The notes under the pieces were generated by a model, which did not search any database, was not told the DNA's origin, and saw only the letters and a program-made list of their open reading frames with translations. Source: Macrosoma leucophasiata (taxonomy: Eukaryota; Arthropoda; Insecta; Lepidoptera; Hedylidae). From it: a stretch of 64,000 nucleotides of DNA. Position 1 is the first letter of the stretch; every line of letters starts with the position of its first letter. Below, piece by piece: positions 38,901 through 44,900 of the stretch. The stretch covers positions 12,073,501 through 12,137,500 of the forward strand of contig JAWQUS010000008.1 of the NCBI GenBank assembly GCA_036365455.1, in the 5' to 3' direction. Made by a program: the position numbers and the translations under genes.

Positions 38901-41900
38901 TCTGCATACGCTAATCTCATACAGTTATGCGTTCACAACTACTCAGTTCACAAGTTCACAAATCCGTTGGCTTTGTTGCTGTTTAAAATGTTTGAGGTAG
39001 TAGAGTGAGTGAGTATCTATAATTTATCAATATCGTACTTATATTAATCGAGATGGTTTTTGTCAAAAAAGTCAGGCGCGTACTACTAATAAATAAAAAG
39101 AATCACCATAATATACATGCGAAGCCGGGGCGGGTCGCTATCTATAATATAAAAATAAGTCGGGTTTTCCTTCCTGACGCTATAACTCTAGAACGCACGA
39201 ACCGATTTCCACGGTTTTGCATTCGTTGGAAACGTCTCGGGCTCCGTGAGGTTTATAGCAAGAAAATTCAGGAAAAATCATTTATAAAACGAAATGCACG
39301 CGGGCGAAGCCGCGGGCAACAGCTAGTTCACTTATAAAAATGGCATTACTACCTTTACAGATAACAATACCTAAGTACAGTGCTCAACAATAAATACTGC
39401 ACATCAAGCCTATGAAGGAGACTTGGGCTTATTTCGGGTCTGTACGAGTAGAGCGTTATCTCCTTTGCACCGTACCTATTTTACGTTTGTCGACCACCAT
39501 TTGATCAAGTGTTGACCAATACCGGATTGTTATTGCTTGCGTAGGCAGTGTGCAACAGAGACAACGATCTACGAAGTCGAAACGAACCGATCGTCTCTTT
39601 CGCAGGCTCGCTGTGCAATATTAATTGTTGAGTACTGTACGTCAAAATTGTATGCAGCTATTCGATCAGCGCGTTGTCTGTCAACTGACAGCTTAAATCC
39701 GTGGTGGTAATTTTTATCGTACTTTGTGTGAGATATTTCTTCTCAATACTCATACGAATACGTATGTCATACATACGTGTATGTGATTGAATGAGACGCA
39801 GTTACTGCGAAATGCGTCGCACCAGTGTATTACATGCGACATACGCAACCACAAAAACTCACCGAATAGTTCTTGAGATTGGGATCAGCGCCGTACTTGA
39901 GGAGTATAGCGGCGGCCTCCTTCTGGCCCCACAGTGCTGCGGCGTGCAGCGGCGTCCAGCCCTCGTAGTCCACGCAATCGGGCTCCGCGTTGCAATCCTC
40001 CAGCAGAGTTTTAGCAACCTGCACCACACGCATATATTTGAATGAGCCTCTAACAGAGTGATTCCCAAAGTGGTCCAGTTGGGCCCCCTGAGGTCCATGG
40101 GAGACTATCGGGGTCTACGTAGGCGTGAATAAAAATTGGAAACATGGTAATGTGATATAAATGTAGCAAGCAGGGATCCACCGAAACCAGAAATGAATGA
40201 AAAAATAGTTTGAGAACCTCTGCTCTAACATCTACAGTGCTCATCAAGAAATATTGCACATTGAGAATATGAAAGTGACAATCTACTAGTTTCGACTTCG
40301 TAGACCGTTATCTCTGTCGCACACTGCCTACGTAAGTATCCGTAGTCCGATATTGGTCAAAACATGATCAAAATGGTCGACAAACGTCAGATAGGTAAGG
40401 TGCGAAAGAGATAACGCTCTACAGACCCGAAATAAGCAGTCTCCTTCCTGGGGTCAATGTGCAATATTTCTTGTTGGATACTGTAAGTACTCGGTCTATT
40501 GTAGCTAGCGCTTCAAATAAACCTGGGTTGTACTAAGATATTTTTTTAAGTTAAAGTAATTGTAACATTTCACATCCTCCTCTAACTTTAACATATTTCT
40601 TTAAGTTAGAGAAGGATGTGAAATGTTACAATAACTTTAACTTGAACAAATATCTTGGTGCAACCCAGGCTTAATGATGTATTTTTTTACGTTTGATCTC
40701 TATTTTATTATAGTGCCCATGTTTGATATAAAACTATATGTTTATTTAAAAGTATTAAAATTAAAGAATTCTTTGTTATGTCAGGAAGGTGGCAAACTTG
40801 CATGCAGCTTACATCGATATCAAGTGATGACTGCAGCCTACAGACATCTACATAAAAACCAAATATGAAGATGCATTGCCACCCCTGAGACCTAAGTTGT
40901 TACCTCTGTGATAGTTAGAACAGGGGTCATACATTACCATCTATCCGGAACACGATAGTGCTCAACACTACCATTTGGCGGTAGATAGATTAGGTAATGC
41001 GGTGGTGCCTACACCCGCGACCTCAGTCATTGAAGCTCTACCGCCAGTAATTTCCTTTCACATTATAAGTGAACATCGAGGAAGGACAGTGACGTAGATA
41101 AGACACAGAGGATGGAAAAAGAGAACAGACTCTTCGTCATGCAAAAAGGAGTAAAAGTGTTTATTTCACTTAGATAAAAATCATCTCGATAACACTAAAA
41201 TAAGAATGCTCAAGTAAGGAACAAACAATGTGGCGATAACCAAAGGAAAGTCCAAGAAGAATTTAAAAATGCACCCATTGCTTTCTGCTGCGAATAATAT
41301 CTATACAAATAAATACATTTGGAGTGTCTGTTTGTAATATAAAAATAACCGCTTTTTAATAAATGCATAGGGTTGTATACACGGTACAAAATAATATATC
41401 AAAACATACTGGACAATATGTTTGTCAAAATCAACGCGGACGAAGTCGCGGCCACAGCTAGTAGGAAATGAACTCAATGACCCATCACTGTCAATCATTA
41501 AATATGTAGGAAGAGTTTCAGTTTAGGGACTCGAAGGCGTAGGCACCACCGCATTACCTAATCTATCTGCAGCCAAATGGCAGTGTTTAACACTATCGTG
41601 TTCCGGTAAGATGGTAATGTATGGTTATAACTATTACAGAGACATAACAAAGTCTCAGAGGTGGCAACGGGCAACGCATCTGCATTTTGATCTCTAGGTT
41701 TTGTGTCGATGTCTTATAGACATCTACATAACGCTGCAGTCATCACTTAACATCAATGTGAATTGCATGCTTGTTTGCCACCTTCCTGACATCACAGGTA
41801 GATGAGAGTAGGCAGCAATTTGATGTCATATTTTAAAGAAAAATGGAAAGAAAAATTTGACTTCAGGCGAGACTCGAACTCGCGGCAAAAATATGTTTCA

Positions 41901-44900
41901 TATGCATGTGTTAATGCGAAATAATATAAAAAACAATTTGATGTCAATATATTTTACTCACGTCAATATAACCCTTCGCGGCTGCAACGTGCAATGGTGT
42001 TCCGCCGGTCTTTGGATCACGCACCTCGACATAACCGTTCGCTGCCCAGTTCCTCGCGTCGCTCTTCAACGTATCCACCTCCGCATTGCGGGATTTCTCG
42101 CAATCAACACCTGGTACAAATATATATGAAAATTTCTACACAGGCTGGATGAGCTAAGACATATTGGGAATAAAAATACTGAGTTTATCCCGCAGTGTTT
42201 CAAATTCAGTGTGCCTACAAAAATTGAAAGCGTGTTCCGCTTGTTTATGAAATATAGGGACAAGCGGTAGTTTAATGAAGTTATTTTCGGTAGCTCAGTT
42301 AGACTACCATCATTTTATATTATAAGGTAGCGCGAGTGGACTGGAAATACTAGTATTTCCAGGTGTTGCGGGTTAAATGAAACCCCGCCAAGTCATTTTT
42401 TTGTGAACTATACCTAATTAATAATAATAATGTTTATTTTTTTATCGAATGTTTAATTATTATATCATTTGAAACAAAGCACACATTACTCGATTGCTAG
42501 CCTAAAATTCGTATTTAATCACTTGGATTGATTAGTTCCATCGAAACTCAAAGTAGCTAAGTATATGAGAGTGAAGGATATGAATCCAACCAATTCTTGT
42601 TATTTCGTCGAAATCACTTATTTATTATACTTATTTATTTCTGTACGGCAGTTTCTAAAACAGAAATATTGTTTCTCAATGAATACAGGGCTTCATTATA
42701 TCTTTGATTAGCTATTGACATAGAGCAACACGGGCCACCGGCCGCGGCGGACTGTAGGGGAGTTGCCATAGCGTTTATTACCGATGCAAAACAGTCTGTC
42801 ATTTTTGCGGGGGGAAATGCGTACGACACACGCACACTACAAAAATCGTCTATTACTACGAAACTCACACCTTGACTTTAACAAAATAAAGAAACAATTT
42901 CACGCACACATTTAAAACATCTAGGCGACAGGTATAGGCCCATTTGGGCTTGTACTTTAACAGAGGGGAAAGCCGTTTCAAAGACAATATTTAGTTTTCC
43001 TATACCTAATTTCTGAAATTACAATAACAAAAACTAGGCATTATCCCTATTGCTCTCGTAGGTGGTACGAATAAAAGAAAACAAATCAAAGAAGTAAACG
43101 AAGGACAAAAGCGTGAATCGTTTTTTCCCTTCGTTCCTTCCTTCGTGTGACGCGGTCCAACCGCTGATATTGTGGTGCCGAATACAGGTAGGTAGCACAA
43201 TGCAATGGTGATACCTACCTTTCTCGTCTATAGCCTTCTGTAGCAGATCTTCCATCGCATCGCTTTCCGCAATATCCACAGGTAGCTCCCCGTCGTAGTT
43301 GACTGCCCCCACGTCGGCGTCATTCTCCAGGAGAAACCTTGAACGAAGATAGTACATGACTGAATACAAGAATACAGATATTAGAGAATATTCTCCAAAT
43401 AATGACTAATATGACCAAAACTATATATTTCCACACTTTTAACTGTGTTAGTTTGTACAAATTATTTATTAGAGAAAAATCTTATTTTATCGATTCGGTA
43501 GGTGTTTTCAATGAAATGTGAACTTGAACAAAAATTTTAACCCATGATGGTGCGTTCCCCGTGGTTACACCGTAATTGACGTCATATATTATGACCTATG
43601 CCTGACGCGTTTTTAATGGCGTCAGGCAAACGTCATAATAATACAATGACGTTTAAGAGCGGTGATTGTGGCGTTTACCCCCATTTCGATGATACACAAT
43701 CCCCTGAAATAATACCCCCCGGCGGCCCCGCTTTTCCTGACTCTGGACGATGACGCTATACGTCACTATCCTGTTGCCTTTAAATCGGTCGGTCATGAGG
43801 TATTCATTTTCAAGTTCTTTTTTCGCCAATTTGGTGCAATTGGGTCAATCATATGAGTATGCTAATCTATGCCTCTAATTGGTAGAGGTTTACAGTCTTA
43901 CACACACTCCTAGACACACTCTTTAGTTCATCATTAGTAAATTAAGTACGTATACATAACATAGTGGCAGGTTTTTTTTATATTGGGTGGGGGGAGTACT
44001 AATTACTCTACAAAACAATAATACAAAGTAAAATTCCGATGCAAATAAGTACATAAGACAGCATCCTATACGTCCTTAATATTTTAGAGATTTTTCCTCG
44101 ATTTCCCCATGATACCATCATCAGCTCCCAATTTGGTGGCAATGACTACTTGAAAGTGTACCTACCCTTTTAAACGATACAATAATTTTCAAAATCGGTC
44201 TCGACAGAGTAATCGGTAAATATACATTAAAACACGTACAGTTGAACATACCTACAACCTTTTTTTGAAGTCGGTTTAACAATAAACGATATATTTTTGT
44301 GTGTAAAAGGTTTCACTAAGGGTGAATTAATCGTTATTTTAATTCAAAGTGGACGGCGTGGCCAGGAGGTTAAAAGTATTTAAACTGTAATTTCATAGTT
44401 TAAAAGCCTATATTATCTTCGTGTGGTAAGCAATGGTGCGTTAATAGTGAATGTAGGTAATAATTATTCTTATTGTTAGCACAAGTCAACAGGAAACAAA
44501 ATTTTGTAGTGCCTTATCGCGTTATGAACAATCAACAAAATTGAATGAATAGGTCCAATCGCAGGAACTCCCTGCAGAAAACGGGTCACGCTGACTCAAC
44601 CGCTGTTTTCAATTAAAACACTGTTAATATAATATCGACAACGTCAAGCAAATGTCATGATGAACTTCACGGAGACAATGCCGTTAGTATTCGTAATAGA
44701 TAATATCATAATTTGTGTTTTAACTACACGTTCAAGCTACGAACAATTTTATTAATGTTCGAACAATCGAAATAAAATGGAATTTCATTTCCATGCGCGT
44801 ATGTATGTACAATCGCTGATAAGTCTGAGTTCTTCCGCAGTAGCTGATTAGTCCGAAACCGACGTAACATTCAATACAATATTTTTTTTAATTAATAAAG

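Larger units (their letters stand above)
38250..39862. other. MYPT intron with Helitron-like end and Tc1-type MITE
   Basis: Contains a Helitron-like element at about 39140-39327 and a TA-flanked MITE at 39378-39637. The part 38390-38820 has LINE-like residues on the minus strand ([14 protein letters not shown]) but is too decayed to name. Confidence 0.55.
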
